Positions 8,574-17,009 of a DNA stretch of 64,000 nucleotides are shown here, piece by piece. Below the pieces are notes generated by a model. It searched no databases, was not told the DNA's origin, and worked only from the letters and a program-made list of their open reading frames with translations. Source of the DNA: Desmospora profundinema (GTDB lineage Bacteria; Bacillota; Bacilli; Thermoactinomycetales; DSM-45169); NCBI RefSeq assembly GCF_031454155.1, contig NZ_JAVDQG010000005.1:62001-126000 (forward strand). The letters are read 5' to 3'. How positions within the stretch are numbered: position 1 is the stretch's first letter; the number at the start of each line of letters is the position of its first letter. The position numbers and the translations under genes were made by a program.

Positions 8574-9493
8574 CACTCATTCCCCTCCGTCCTATCCTTC
8601 GGGCGTAGCCCTCCCGTTTGTTGTCCCGGAAGGTCATCCTCTTTTTCCAAATCCTGCACCGTTTCCTGGTGTTCCTGCAATTGAATGTTTTGGGGATCAC
8701 GTACCACCATCACATAGTCCAACCGCTCAAAACGGGCGGCAGTCTTAATGGAAACCATCTGGTCCACCCCGAAATCGCCTTGGGACACTTCATCCACCGT
8801 GCCGACCAACAATCCTCCGGAGTAGATATCGGACATATTCGATGTCACGACTAGTTGCCCTTCCTTCAACTTCTGTTTCGACGAGATCTTTTTCATCAAC
8901 AACCGTTTCGTTTTTGTATCATATCCTTCAATCAAACCAAACACTTCTTCATCCCCGGCTTGGATATGAGCTGCGATTCCGGGACCACTGCCCGAATCTG
9001 TCAATAGCACGACGTCGGCCATATGTTTGGTAGCCGCTTGAACCCGGCCAATCAACCCTTCATGGGTGATGACCGGCATATCTTTTTCCACCCCGTCCGC
9101 CGTCCCCCGATCGATCACCATTCGATTGTTCCAACGGTCGGGACTGCGTGAAACCACCTGGGCAGTAATGAGGTCCGCTTCCGTTTTATCGATATAACCC
9201 ACAGCTTCCTTCAGCTGTTTGTTTTCCTGGCGTAATCGTTCCAATTCTGACTGCAATTGAAGATCGTTCTGCCCGTTCTTCCGGGCATCGGAAGCATGGT
9301 CCCACCATCCGGTCATAGCATGGGTGGGCTTGGCGAGCAACCCTTGGACCCAAGCGACTGTGGTTTTCACCGCGGCTTCCGGCCAAGACAGATGTTCCCG
9401 TTCACCACGGGTCATCCCGGCTGTTACAGTCAACAAGATCACAGACAACAAAAAGATAAACAGGCGCCGGTTGGCGAACAATCGGAAAAACAT
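8573..9493 (-). CDS. mreC: Rod shape-determining protein MreC
   Basis: A 306-residue bitopic membrane protein. A short cytoplasmic tail and one TM segment (residues about 10-27) precede a coiled coil (about 78-100, ELERLRQENKQLKEAV) and the extracytoplasmic beta-barrel domain with VVSRSPDRWNNRMVIDRG and HEGLIGRVQAAT, both characteristic of MreC. The C-terminal tail after residue 275 is acidic and low-complexity. It couples MreB inside the cell to penicillin-binding proteins outside. It overlaps mreD at the stop codon and lies 14 nt after mreB. Confidence 0.95.
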   Translation of the reverse strand: MFFRLFANRRLFIFLLSVILLTVTAGMTRGEREHLSWPEAAVKTTVAWVQGLLAKPTHAMTGWWDHASDARKNGQNDLQLQSELERLRQENKQLKEAVGYIDKTEADLITAQVVSRSPDRWNNRMVIDRGTADGVEKDMPVITHEGLIGRVQAATKHMADVVLLTDSGSGPGIAAHIQAGDEEVFGLIEGYDTKTKRLLMKKISSKQKLKEGQLVVTSNMSDIYSGGLLVGTVDEVSQGDFGVDQMVSIKTAARFERLDYVMVVRDPQNIQLQEHQETVQDLEKEDDLPGQQTGGLRPKDRTEGNE

Positions 9494-9507
9494 AAGCCGT
9501 CACCTTC

Positions 9508-10608
9508 TCACTGCCGCCGTCCGAAAGGGCTGGACGAGCCCGTACCGGAGGTGAACAGATGAATGTTTTCCAACGCTTGTCCCGTTCCGATCGCCACGCA
9601 GTCCAAGGCGTTTTCCGCCACCACCACCGGCATATCCGTCTCCTCGGTCAGGCGCTGGTTCAGGTTACGAAGCAATGCGCCCCCACCGGTTAACACAATC
9701 CCCCGATCCATGATATCTGCGGCTAACTCCGGGGGCGTTTGTTCCAAGGTGAGTTTGACCGAATCGATGATGGCGTTTACCGTATCCGACAATGCTTCGG
9801 CGATCTCCATCGATGTGATTTTAATCGTTTTGGGCAACCCGGATATCAGGTCCCTCCCCCGGATCTCGCGGGTGATTCCCTCATCTTCGACCTTGGCCGA
9901 CCCGATCTCCAGTTTCAGGTTCTCCGCCGTCCGCTCCCCAATCATCAAATTATAATGGCGTTTGATGTATTGGATAATGGCCCCATCCATCTCGTCTCCA
10001 GCCACACGCAGGGATTTGGCGGTTACAATCCCCCCCAGGGAGATCACTGCCACTTCCGTCGTCCCCCCTCCGATATCTACCACCATGCTGCCTGTCGGTT
10101 CCCATACCGGGAGACCTGCACCGATGGCCGCCGCAAACGGCTCTTCAATGGTATACGCTTCCTTCGCTCCCGCCTGCCGGGTTGCCTCCTCCACCGCACG
10201 CTTCTCCACGGCGGTAACCCCGTAGGGGACACAAACCATCACATTGGGACGGCGCGGGATATAAACACGTTCGGTCTGCGCTTTTTTTAGGAAATATTCT
10301 AACATGGTCGCCGTGGTGTTGTAATCCGCGATCACGCCATCTTTCATCGGACGTCGTGCCACGATATTGCCGGGAGTCCGGCCAATCATTCTTTTTGCTT
10401 CGTTGCCGACCGCCATAATATCTTGGCTGACGGTTTCCATGGCGACGACGGAAGGCTCCCGAACGACGATGCCCCGACCCTTTAGATAAACCAACGTGTT
10501 GGCGGTTCCCAGATCAATACCCATATCCCGGGTAAAACCCCCGAACCGCCCAAAAATGGTCTCCATTTCCCCATCGTTGCTCTCTTTGCTTCCAAACCAA
10601 AATCGCAT
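9508..10608 (-). CDS. mreB: Actin-like cell shape protein MreB
   Basis: A membrane-bound actin homologue that orients cell-wall elongation. The phosphate-1 loop [18 protein letters not shown], phosphate-2 loop [15 protein letters not shown] and adenosine motif [11 protein letters not shown] are all present. The C-terminus [14 protein letters not shown] is longer than in B. subtilis MreB. The start is uncertain: the longest frame begins at 10608, while an internal ATG at 10566 gives [20 protein letters not shown], closer to the usual short N-terminus. Neither has a textbook ribosome-binding site. It heads the mreBCD-minCD series downstream of radC. Confidence 0.96.
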   Translation of the reverse strand: MRFWFGSKESNDGEMETIFGRFGGFTRDMGIDLGTANTLVYLKGRGIVVREPSVVAMETVSQDIMAVGNEAKRMIGRTPGNIVARRPMKDGVIADYNTTATMLEYFLKKAQTERVYIPRRPNVMVCVPYGVTAVEKRAVEEATRQAGAKEAYTIEEPFAAAIGAGLPVWEPTGSMVVDIGGGTTEVAVISLGGIVTAKSLRVAGDEMDGAIIQYIKRHYNLMIGERTAENLKLEIGSAKVEDEGITREIRGRDLISGLPKTIKITSMEIAEALSDTVNAIIDSVKLTLEQTPPELAADIMDRGIVLTGGGALLRNLNQRLTEETDMPVVVAENALDCVAIGTGQALENIHLFTSGTGSSSPFGRRQ

Positions 10609-10657
10609 CTCCCGCTCAGCCCTTCTGCTTATAAAGTAGTTATCTTTTGCATCTCTC

Positions 10658-11353
10658 TCATACGGGCATGATCCCTTTTTCCTTCATGCTGTAAAAACGA
10701 CTGTCACCAATGATGATATGGTCCAGTAAATCAATTCCCAACAGCCGACCCGCTTCAAACAATCGCTCGGTAACATGGATGTCTTCCCGGCTGGGGGTGG
10801 GATCGCCACTGGGATGATTATGAACACAGATAACGCCGGCGGAACTTTTCCTGATCGCTTCCCGAAACACTTCCCGGGGATGTACGACAGAGGCATTCAA
10901 GGTGCCGACGTAGATACATTTTTTATCGATCACCACGTTTTTCGTATTTAGAAAAAGGCAGACGAAGTGTTCCTGGGAAAGATACCGCATCTCGTCCATA
11001 CAAGCTTCAGCTGCATCCCGCGGAGAACGAATCGCAACTTTCTCTCCGGGAACAGCGCGAAACACCCTCCGTCCCAGTTCGATGCCTGCCAGCAATTGGA
11101 CCGCCTTTGCCGGCCCCACTCCGCGGATTTCAGTCAGTTCAAGCAGATCTGCCTGAGCCAGCCCTTTTAATCCATCCACTTTAGACAAAACACGGCCTGC
11201 CAAATGAATCGCCGATTCGGCAGCGGTACCGGTCCGCAACAAGATCGCCACCAGCTCCGCATTTGCCAAGGAAGCCGGTCCCACCTGAAGCATGCGTTCC
11301 CGCGGCCGTTCCCCTTCCGGCACATCGCGAATGAGCAAGGAATCCCGTTCCAT
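10658..11353 (-). CDS. radC: RadC/YsxA-family JAB1/MPN metalloprotease-like protein
   Basis: A RadC-family protein with an N-terminal helix-hairpin-helix segment ([24 protein letters not shown]) and a C-terminal JAMM domain. The metal-binding signature [15 protein letters not shown] is intact. The biochemical role is unclear; the old DNA-repair assignment is doubtful in E. coli. The longest frame begins at 11416, but the ATG at 11353 ([12 protein letters not shown]) has AGGAGG exactly 6 nt upstream and matches the family N-terminus, giving 231 residues. It lies between maf and mreB, as in B. subtilis. Confidence 0.93.
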   Translation of the reverse strand: MERDSLLIRDVPEGERPRERMLQVGPASLANAELVAILLRTGTAAESAIHLAGRVLSKVDGLKGLAQADLLELTEIRGVGPAKAVQLLAGIELGRRVFRAVPGEKVAIRSPRDAAEACMDEMRYLSQEHFVCLFLNTKNVVIDKKCIYVGTLNASVVHPREVFREAIRKSSAGVICVHNHPSGDPTPSREDIHVTERLFEAGRLLGIDLLDHIIIGDSRFYSMKEKGIMPV

Positions 11354-11412
11354 CCCATGCCTCCTGTCGTCTTCCGGTCCATAAGGAGGCTCTCGTTGAA
11401 ACAGGCGTGGGG

Positions 11413-12030
11413 TCAAACCTTACGTTCCGGAGAAAATGGCTTGGTCATCATCGGATAATCCATCTGTTTCAGCATGTCGTACAACAACGGAAGCGACAAG
11501 CCCACTACGTTGGTGTAACAACCGTCGATCCAATCCACCCAAATGGAACCAATCCCCTGTAGGCCGTATGCTCCAGCCTTGTCCAACGGCTCCCCGGTGG
11601 ATACATACCAATGGATTTCTTCAGCGGTCATGTTGCGCACCATCACTTCGGTCACCCGATGACTGATCAGCCGTCGTGATACCTTGCCCCCATCCATCTC
11701 CACCAGGGCGATCCCCGAATAAACTTGGTGTGCTCTGCCCTGCAGGCGTTCCAGGATACGGCAAGCATCCTCTTGATCCGCAGGTTTTCCCAAGATCTTT
11801 CCCTCAAGAGAAACAACGGTGTCCGATCCGATCACCACCGCTTGACGCCGGGTGTGAGCCACCGCCAACGCTTTTTTGGCGGCCAAAATTTCCACCAGCT
11901 CCCCCGGAGAAGGATCACCGGGAACTTCTTCCGCCACCCAACTCGGGTGAACGGAAAAGGGGACACCCAGAGAACGAAGGAGTTCCCTTCGTCGCGGAGA
12001 CCCGGAAGCAAGTACCAGTTCCGGCTGCAT
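11413..12030 (-). CDS. maf: Maf-family nucleoside triphosphate pyrophosphatase
   Basis: A 205-residue Maf/YhdE-type house-cleaning pyrophosphatase that hydrolyses canonical or modified nucleotides (dTTP/UTP/m7GTP classes are known) and has been linked to septation arrest in B. subtilis. The N-terminal signature LASGSPRRRELL is diagnostic. VIGSDTVVSLEGKILGKP supplies the catalytic Asp region, and GAYGLQGIGSIWVDWIDGCYTNVVGL is the C-terminal family block. It sits between spoIIB and radC in conserved order. The 303 nt between it and spoIIB hold structured repeats described separately. Confidence 0.95.
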   Translation of the reverse strand: MQPELVLASGSPRRRELLRSLGVPFSVHPSWVAEEVPGDPSPGELVEILAAKKALAVAHTRRQAVVIGSDTVVSLEGKILGKPADQEDACRILERLQGRAHQVYSGIALVEMDGGKVSRRLISHRVTEVMVRNMTAEEIHWYVSTGEPLDKAGAYGLQGIGSIWVDWIDGCYTNVVGLSLPLLYDMLKQMDYPMMTKPFSPERKV

Positions 12031-12132
12031 AAGGGCCCCGACCTCCTATCCGTTTGCACATAGAAAAGTAAAATGCTTCCTTCAACTATTCGAGTCGGGA
12101 AGTGCATTTCTAATCGGTTATAAGTGAAAAAC

Positions 12133-12247
12133 AGACCCTGCAAAGAGTTCCCGTGAACTCCGTTGGGTCGGTTGTCCGCCTTACCAAAAGGTTGTCCCTA
12201 TGGGACGACAATTAGAAGGCTGAAGGTTGCCCCTACGGGACGACAAT
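12133..12247. repeat. Structured intergenic element with two tandem hairpin units
   Basis: The spoIIB-maf gap (12031-12333) has no gene but is rich in pairing. A compound hairpin has an outer GACCC (12133-12137)/GGGTC (12165-12169) stem enclosing GAGTTC (12145-12150)/GAACTC (12155-12160). Two 25-nt direct repeats follow, at 12188-12212 and 12223-12247, with a 35-nt period and only two differences. Each contains a GTCCC/GGGAC-type palindrome with a one-base bulge. A third, degenerate AAGGTTG...CAAC unit may follow near 12258. In transcription terms this is the leader of maf, or the 3' region of spoIIB. No known riboswitch class is recognised. Confidence 0.6.
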
Positions 12248-12333
12248 AAATAAACGAAAGGTTGGTTGATATCGCTCGATACAACTCAAGTTTAGCAAAA
12301 TCAGCATGCGGGAACAAGAAACAATCCCGCTTT

Positions 12334-13443
12334 CTATTGAAGTGCGGTCACAAAATTTTCATAAGCCAATGCATATCGAATAAGGCCCTCCTGGATTTGC
12401 CACAACATCGCTTCCTCCGGGTTGTTCACATTGGCTTTTCCGCTCTGCACCACCTGATCCAACGCCTGTACCATTTGGGTGAAAGGGTCCTTGGCTTTTT
12501 CGGGCAGATCCCCTTCCGCACCATCGGCCATTGCCGATACCTTTTCCGACGACTTCTCCACTTGATCCCACACCGGTTCCAACGATCGCTCGCCACTGAC
12601 AAGACCCTGACTGGTTCGCTGAGCCATCAGCGTATAGATTTGATGCCCCTCTTTTACCAAAGAAGCCACTCGTTTTTCCATTGTTTCTTTATTTTTATCA
12701 GATATCGGAACCGTAGACTCCTCTACATGATGTTCCTTCAGAATCACTGTCTGATCGTTTTCCTTGTACATCGCGGACAGTGCAGCTGAGTCCTCTTGAT
12801 TGATTCCCACACCCAACAGCAGGCGATAAGGGGAGTTGACTGTCATCACAGCAGCCCAGCCTTCTCCCCGAATTTGTCGAACAGCCTCTTCCGCTCCTTT
12901 TTTCTCCCGGTATGTGCCACCCTGAACCATCACCCCCGTTAAAGCGGGGAGCTGGATGGTAGCAGCCCCCTCTTCTTGTTGTTCCTCCGAATGGGGTTGG
13001 GAAGATTCCGTTTCACCCGATTCGGATTGCAAGTGAGAGTCGATACTGCGGGGGGAATTGTCGGATTCACCTGAGAAAAATAGGGATAGGACGAGAAAAC
13101 CCATTAACGTTCCAAGCAAGACGGCACCCGCAATGGAAAGAACCACGGAACCCACCGTCTTCTTGTCAGGCAACTCTTTGCGAGAATAGGGTTTTCCCCA
13201 TTCCACACTCTCTTCTTCCTCTTCTCTCCACTTTTTTGACCCCCGCGAGACCAGAGAGGAGGACGGTTTTTCATCAGCCTTGACTGATACGGCAGGCTTG
13301 TCCTTTGTCGATCTCTGCCTCGTCTCCTGCTTGGTTTCTCTTTTAATAGGCGGATCCAACGTCTCCTGTTTCCCGGAACCCATCTGTATCGTAGGAGGAC
13401 GCCTCCCCTGATGAAACCGAATCGTCATGCGTTGCTTCTCCAT
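12334..13443 (-). CDS. spoIIB: Stage II sporulation protein B-like (SpoIIB), SPOR domain
   Basis: A 369-residue bitopic protein. It has a charged cytoplasmic N-terminus (1-100), one TM helix near 105-128 (SVVLSIAGAVLLGTLMGFLV), an acidic linker and a SPOR-like domain (about 165-235, GVMVQGGTYREKKGAEEAVRQ) that should bind denuded glycan strands. In B. subtilis SpoIIB localises to the septum and aids engulfment. The ATG at 13443 (MEKQRMTIRF) has AGAAGGG 9 nt upstream and is preferred over the longer frame at 13464. The assignment rests on the SPOR architecture and the conserved comC-spoIIB-maf-radC order; sequence conservation in this family is low. Confidence 0.82.
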   Translation of the reverse strand: MEKQRMTIRFHQGRRPPTIQMGSGKQETLDPPIKRETKQETRQRSTKDKPAVSVKADEKPSSSLVSRGSKKWREEEEESVEWGKPYSRKELPDKKTVGSVVLSIAGAVLLGTLMGFLVLSLFFSGESDNSPRSIDSHLQSESGETESSQPHSEEQQEEGAATIQLPALTGVMVQGGTYREKKGAEEAVRQIRGEGWAAVMTVNSPYRLLLGVGINQEDSAALSAMYKENDQTVILKEHHVEESTVPISDKNKETMEKRVASLVKEGHQIYTLMAQRTSQGLVSGERSLEPVWDQVEKSSEKVSAMADGAEGDLPEKAKDPFTQMVQALDQVVQSGKANVNNPEEAMLWQIQEGLIRYALAYENFVTALQ

Positions 13444-13543
13444 CGTGATCGTCCCTTCTCTCATTCGATCCTATTCCATCTATATGGGTTGCTAGTTTGG
13501 TATAGAACCGAAAATGAATCCGGTTGATCCATCCGCCGTCTCA

Positions 13544-14215
13544 TTACTCGTTCACCAGAGACAAGTACCACCCCGTTAACTCCTCGCCATACCAAAATGC
13601 GACGAAAAAACCGATGGCCAAATGCGGCCCGAAGGGAACCGGAGTCTTTCCTTCCACCCGTCGGCTCATCCATAACCATAGGGCTGTCAAACCGCCGCTT
13701 ATGATGGCCAGGCCCAAGCCGGCGCCCAACGCCGGCCATCCCAAGGCCCAGCCGGCGGCAGCGGCCATTTTCACGTCTCCTCCCCCCATCCCTCCACCGC
13801 TTAACAGGGATACCAGTCCCAATAGACACATTCCGGCCACTGAAGCCACCAACAAAGGCACCCATGCCTCCCCGCGCACTCCCTGCAACAAGATAAACAC
13901 CACGGCTCCGATCCCGTTCAAGCGGTTGGGAATGATTCCACGCATGCAATCCGTCCACACTACCATGAGCAAAAACAAAAGCAGAGCCAACGCCAACAAG
14001 GCTTCAGCAACATCCTTCGCCAACCAGACAACACTGGCCCCGCCCAATGAAAGACCGATACTGCCCCACTTTTTTCCCCAACGATATTCGGCTGGCCGAA
14101 TCATCCGCTCCTGAAACAACCACCCCCCGGCCACGGGCAGGAATCGTCCCGCCCACCACCCGACAGTCACTCCCACCCCAATCATCACCCACACTCCGCC
14201 GGACACCCCTTCCAT
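13544..14215 (-). CDS. comC: Prepilin peptidase, short type lacking the N-terminal zinc/methylase region (ComC-like)
   Basis: A 223-residue polytopic aspartic peptidase (A24 family) expected to cleave type IV pilin-like competence (ComG) prepilins in the membrane. The first catalytic Asp lies in VWTDCMRGIIPNRLN and the second in GGGMGGGDVKMAAAAG (GxGD). Seven or more hydrophobic segments are visible. The N-terminal cytoplasmic loop that carries paired CxxC cysteines and methyltransferase activity in classical PilD/ComC is shortened to about 30 residues and contains no cysteine. Its position beside spoIIB matches B. subtilis comC. ATG at 14215 follows AGAAGGGATGA. Confidence 0.88.
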   Translation of the reverse strand: MEGVSGGVWVMIGVGVTVGWWAGRFLPVAGGWLFQERMIRPAEYRWGKKWGSIGLSLGGASVVWLAKDVAEALLALALLLFLLMVVWTDCMRGIIPNRLNGIGAVVFILLQGVRGEAWVPLLVASVAGMCLLGLVSLLSGGGMGGGDVKMAAAAGWALGWPALGAGLGLAIISGGLTALWLWMSRRVEGKTPVPFGPHLAIGFFVAFWYGEELTGWYLSLVNE

Positions 14216-14238
14216 TCATCCCTTCTATTTCCATTATA

Positions 14239-16128
14239 CTATGAATACGGCGCAGGGGCGGACGAACCGTATTTCTTTTCATACCGGGCCAACACCCCTA
14301 ATGGCCAGATATAGCGATAGCTATGATAATGGATGTAAAACTGGCCAGCCATTCCGGCTCCGGTGGGATACGTGATATGTTCCCCCTTTTCCCACGTCAG
14401 GCTCGCCAACCGTTGGATTCCGGCTTGGATGGGAGCGGTGGGATGGTCGTGACAAGCGATAAGGGCATCCAGCGCCCAAGCGGTTTGAGACGGAGTACTC
14501 TTATTTAACGGAACATAGCGTCTCTCTCCATCACTGCGGCAAGATTCTCCCCACCCCCCGTCGGGGTTTTGAACGGATAAAAGCCACCGGACACCCTTCG
14601 CTACTGCCGGGTGGGAGAAAGTGCAACCAACAGCGGTCATCCCCGTCAATGCGGCCCAAGTACCGTAGATATAAGCAATTCCCCAGCGACCAAACCAGGA
14701 ACCGTCCTTCTCCTGTACTTTCTCCAAAAAACGAATGGCCCGCTCGGCGGCGGGATTTTCCTGTTTCCACCCCCGATAACGGCCTAAAAAGGCCAATGTC
14801 CTCCCTGTCAAGTCCACCGTGGATGGATCGGTTGCCACCATTTTAAGGTCTTCCGCCGGCAACAGGAGTTGCGGCCATCGTTTATCCGTATTCTTTTCAA
14901 ATGCCGCCCAGCCTCCATCCCGGTTTTGCATGCTGGTCAACCACCGCACCCCCCGCTCCCATGGCCCGCTCAATGACGGGTCGACAGTCAAACCTCTGGC
15001 CAATACACGGAGACAGGCGGCGGTATCATCCACATCTGGGTTAATCGTGTTGATGTCGGAAAAGCCCCACCCCCCGGCAGGGACACCCGGGTTTTTTATC
15101 GCCCAATCTCCCAAGCGGGTATGTTGACGTGTCAATACGTAATGGCGGCCACGGACCATCGCCTCATCTTGGGGAGGAATCCCCGCCTCTCCTAAAGCAT
15201 CCATTAAAAGGGCCGTATCCCAGACGGTAGAAGTGGTAAATTGCATATGGAGACCCTCCGCCGTCGGAATGACAAACGAACGCACTCCCCGGATCGCTTG
15301 GGTAATCCAAGGATGGGACGGGGAAAAGCCCAGACCCAACCATGCGAATACCATCAGTAAAGTGGTACTGAAATAACTGTATAGGGTTCCATCCGCCTCC
15401 GTACGGTTGCGCATAAACGCGGCCGCCTTGGCCAGCGCGAGCCGCTCCCCCACCTTTCCGGACAGTTCCGCCGGCAAAGAATCCTGAATGTGCCGTTGGA
15501 GGGTTGGAGAGATGCTGATTGAATCGGTTAACATTCCCCATCCCGTCAAATCATGGGGCCCCCTGGGAAGAGATCGTGCCACCCGAAGATGAGAAGCAAC
15601 CATAACCGGTACCAGATGACAACGGGTGAAGCCGACGAGGTCAAAAAGGTTAACGGGAAACCACCATGGCAAGAGCAAAAGCCGGATCGGCAACCGGGGC
15701 TGTCTGCCCCAATCCAACATCCCCACCAAACTGAGCACAATCCGTGTAAGAGAGCCGGCTTTACGGATCCCACCCTGAGAGCGAACCCGTTCCTGGGCCT
15801 GCCGGATCAGGGTGCCGTCCGGAGATTCTGCCCCGGCGGCCACCAATGCTACGGAAGCCTCCACCGTGGCGGAGACATTGACATGGGGTTCATCCGCATA
15901 TAACCGCCAGCCGCCATCCCTGTCAGCAAGAGCCCGCAAACGTGACACAATCCCCTCACGCAGTTTAGGGTCCCGCCATCCCACTCCCTCCATCAACAAC
16001 AATGTATAAGCATCCGTCATCGGACCGGTTTCAAAGCAAAGGCTCCAACGCCCATCCCGCTTCTGTTTTCGCAACACCTCATCCATCAATTGTTCCCGTG
16101 CTGCCCGAACGACACTGATTGGGTCCAT
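14239..16128 (-). CDS. Squalene-hopene / sporulenol-type triterpene cyclase
   Basis: A 629-residue class II terpene cyclase, the normal length of bacterial SHC/SqhC. The protonating DxDD motif appears as NPDVDDTAACL near residue 362. Several QW repeats (MQNRDGGWAAFE, VQKDGSWFGRW-like, VQNPDGGWGE) brace the alpha/alpha barrels. Known relatives cyclise squalene to hopene, or in Bacillus cyclise tetraprenyl-beta-curcumene to sporulenol in spores. The surrounding GWGFSDINTINP context resembles the Bacillus type, but I cannot decide the substrate. Membrane association is expected. No squalene synthase or other isoprenoid gene is nearby. It is divergent from ecsA and lies between comC and the folC region, outside the B. 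subtilis order. Confidence 0.9.
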   Translation of the reverse strand: MDPISVVRAAREQLMDEVLRKQKRDGRWSLCFETGPMTDAYTLLLMEGVGWRDPKLREGIVSRLRALADRDGGWRLYADEPHVNVSATVEASVALVAAGAESPDGTLIRQAQERVRSQGGIRKAGSLTRIVLSLVGMLDWGRQPRLPIRLLLLPWWFPVNLFDLVGFTRCHLVPVMVASHLRVARSLPRGPHDLTGWGMLTDSISISPTLQRHIQDSLPAELSGKVGERLALAKAAAFMRNRTEADGTLYSYFSTTLLMVFAWLGLGFSPSHPWITQAIRGVRSFVIPTAEGLHMQFTTSTVWDTALLMDALGEAGIPPQDEAMVRGRHYVLTRQHTRLGDWAIKNPGVPAGGWGFSDINTINPDVDDTAACLRVLARGLTVDPSLSGPWERGVRWLTSMQNRDGGWAAFEKNTDKRWPQLLLPAEDLKMVATDPSTVDLTGRTLAFLGRYRGWKQENPAAERAIRFLEKVQEKDGSWFGRWGIAYIYGTWAALTGMTAVGCTFSHPAVAKGVRWLLSVQNPDGGWGESCRSDGERRYVPLNKSTPSQTAWALDALIACHDHPTAPIQAGIQRLASLTWEKGEHITYPTGAGMAGQFYIHYHSYRYIWPLGVLARYEKKYGSSAPAPYS

Positions 16129-16277
16129 AACCTCCCCCCCTCTTCAAAACCATATGGGAGAGAATACGCTGCCAGAAGTCAAAAAGCTTTCTTCGTGAGT
16201 ACCTGGACAGGGCCTTATGCACTGGGATAAGATGTCAAGGACGGCAATCAAACCGGAACGAAAAGCGAGGGATCTTT

Positions 16278-17009
16278 TTGCTTGAAATACAGAACCTAAC
16301 AGGCGGTTACGCTCCGCAACATCCCGTTATATTCGATATCGATTTCCGCCTGGAATCCGGCGAAATGGTAGGATTGATCGGTTTGAACGGAGCGGGGAAG
16401 AGCACCACCATCAAACATATTCTGGGCTATCTGCAACCCCACTCCGGCTCGATCCTCTTTCGCGGCAAAAGCACGGAGAAAGATCCGACGCATTTCCGAC
16501 GCGAAGTGGCATACATAGCGGAAACTCCTTATCTCTATCCAGAACTAACCCTGGAGGAACATCTGGAATTGACGGCGATGGCCTATAATCTGGATGCGGG
16601 ATGGCGGGATCGGATGGAGGAATTGCTCGAAGAATTTCAGATGACCAAACGACGCCGCTGGTATCCCGGCACATTTTCAAAAGGAATGCGTCAGAAGGTG
16701 ATGATCCTGTGTGCCCTGCTGGTCCGTCCTTCCCTGTTGATCGTGGATGAACCGTTTGTCGGACTGGACCCCTTGGCCACCCATTCCCTGCTGGAACAGT
16801 TAACCGCGATGAAACGGGAGGGGTGTGCCATTCTCCTGTCCACTCATGTATTGGCGACAGCAGAAAAGCATGCGGACCGCTTCATCTTGTTGAAGGAAGG
16901 GCGGATCGTCCTCAGCGGCAATCTGGACGACATGAGAAAACAGGCTGGGCTTTCGGGCGCTTCCCTGGATGAGCTGTTTGTGTTCACAGCCAAAGGGGAG
17001 AGACCATGA
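16278..17009 (+). CDS. ecsA: ABC transporter ATP-binding protein (EcsA-type)
   Basis: A 243-residue ATPase with Walker A GLNGAGKSTT, signature region FSKGMRQKVMI, Walker B LLIVDEPFVGLDP and switch histidine LSTHVLATAEKH. The FSKGM form of the LSGGQ signature and the pairing with an EcsB-type membrane protein match B. subtilis EcsA, which affects exoprotein secretion, sporulation and regulated intramembrane proteolysis. The start is TTG at 16278 with a GAGGG site about 8 nt upstream. The stop overlaps the ecsB start (ATGA), indicating tight coupling. Confidence 0.88.
   Translation: MLEIQNLTGGYAPQHPVIFDIDFRLESGEMVGLIGLNGAGKSTTIKHILGYLQPHSGSILFRGKSTEKDPTHFRREVAYIAETPYLYPELTLEEHLELTAMAYNLDAGWRDRMEELLEEFQMTKRRRWYPGTFSKGMRQKVMILCALLVRPSLLIVDEPFVGLDPLATHSLLEQLTAMKREGCAILLSTHVLATAEKHADRFILLKEGRIVLSGNLDDMRKQAGLSGASLDELFVFTAKGERP

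Noticed and set aside
12300-12345. GCGGGA/TCCCGC hairpin as the spoIIB terminator
   Set aside because: On the spoIIB strand no T tract follows; it may be a weak processing site, but support is insufficient.
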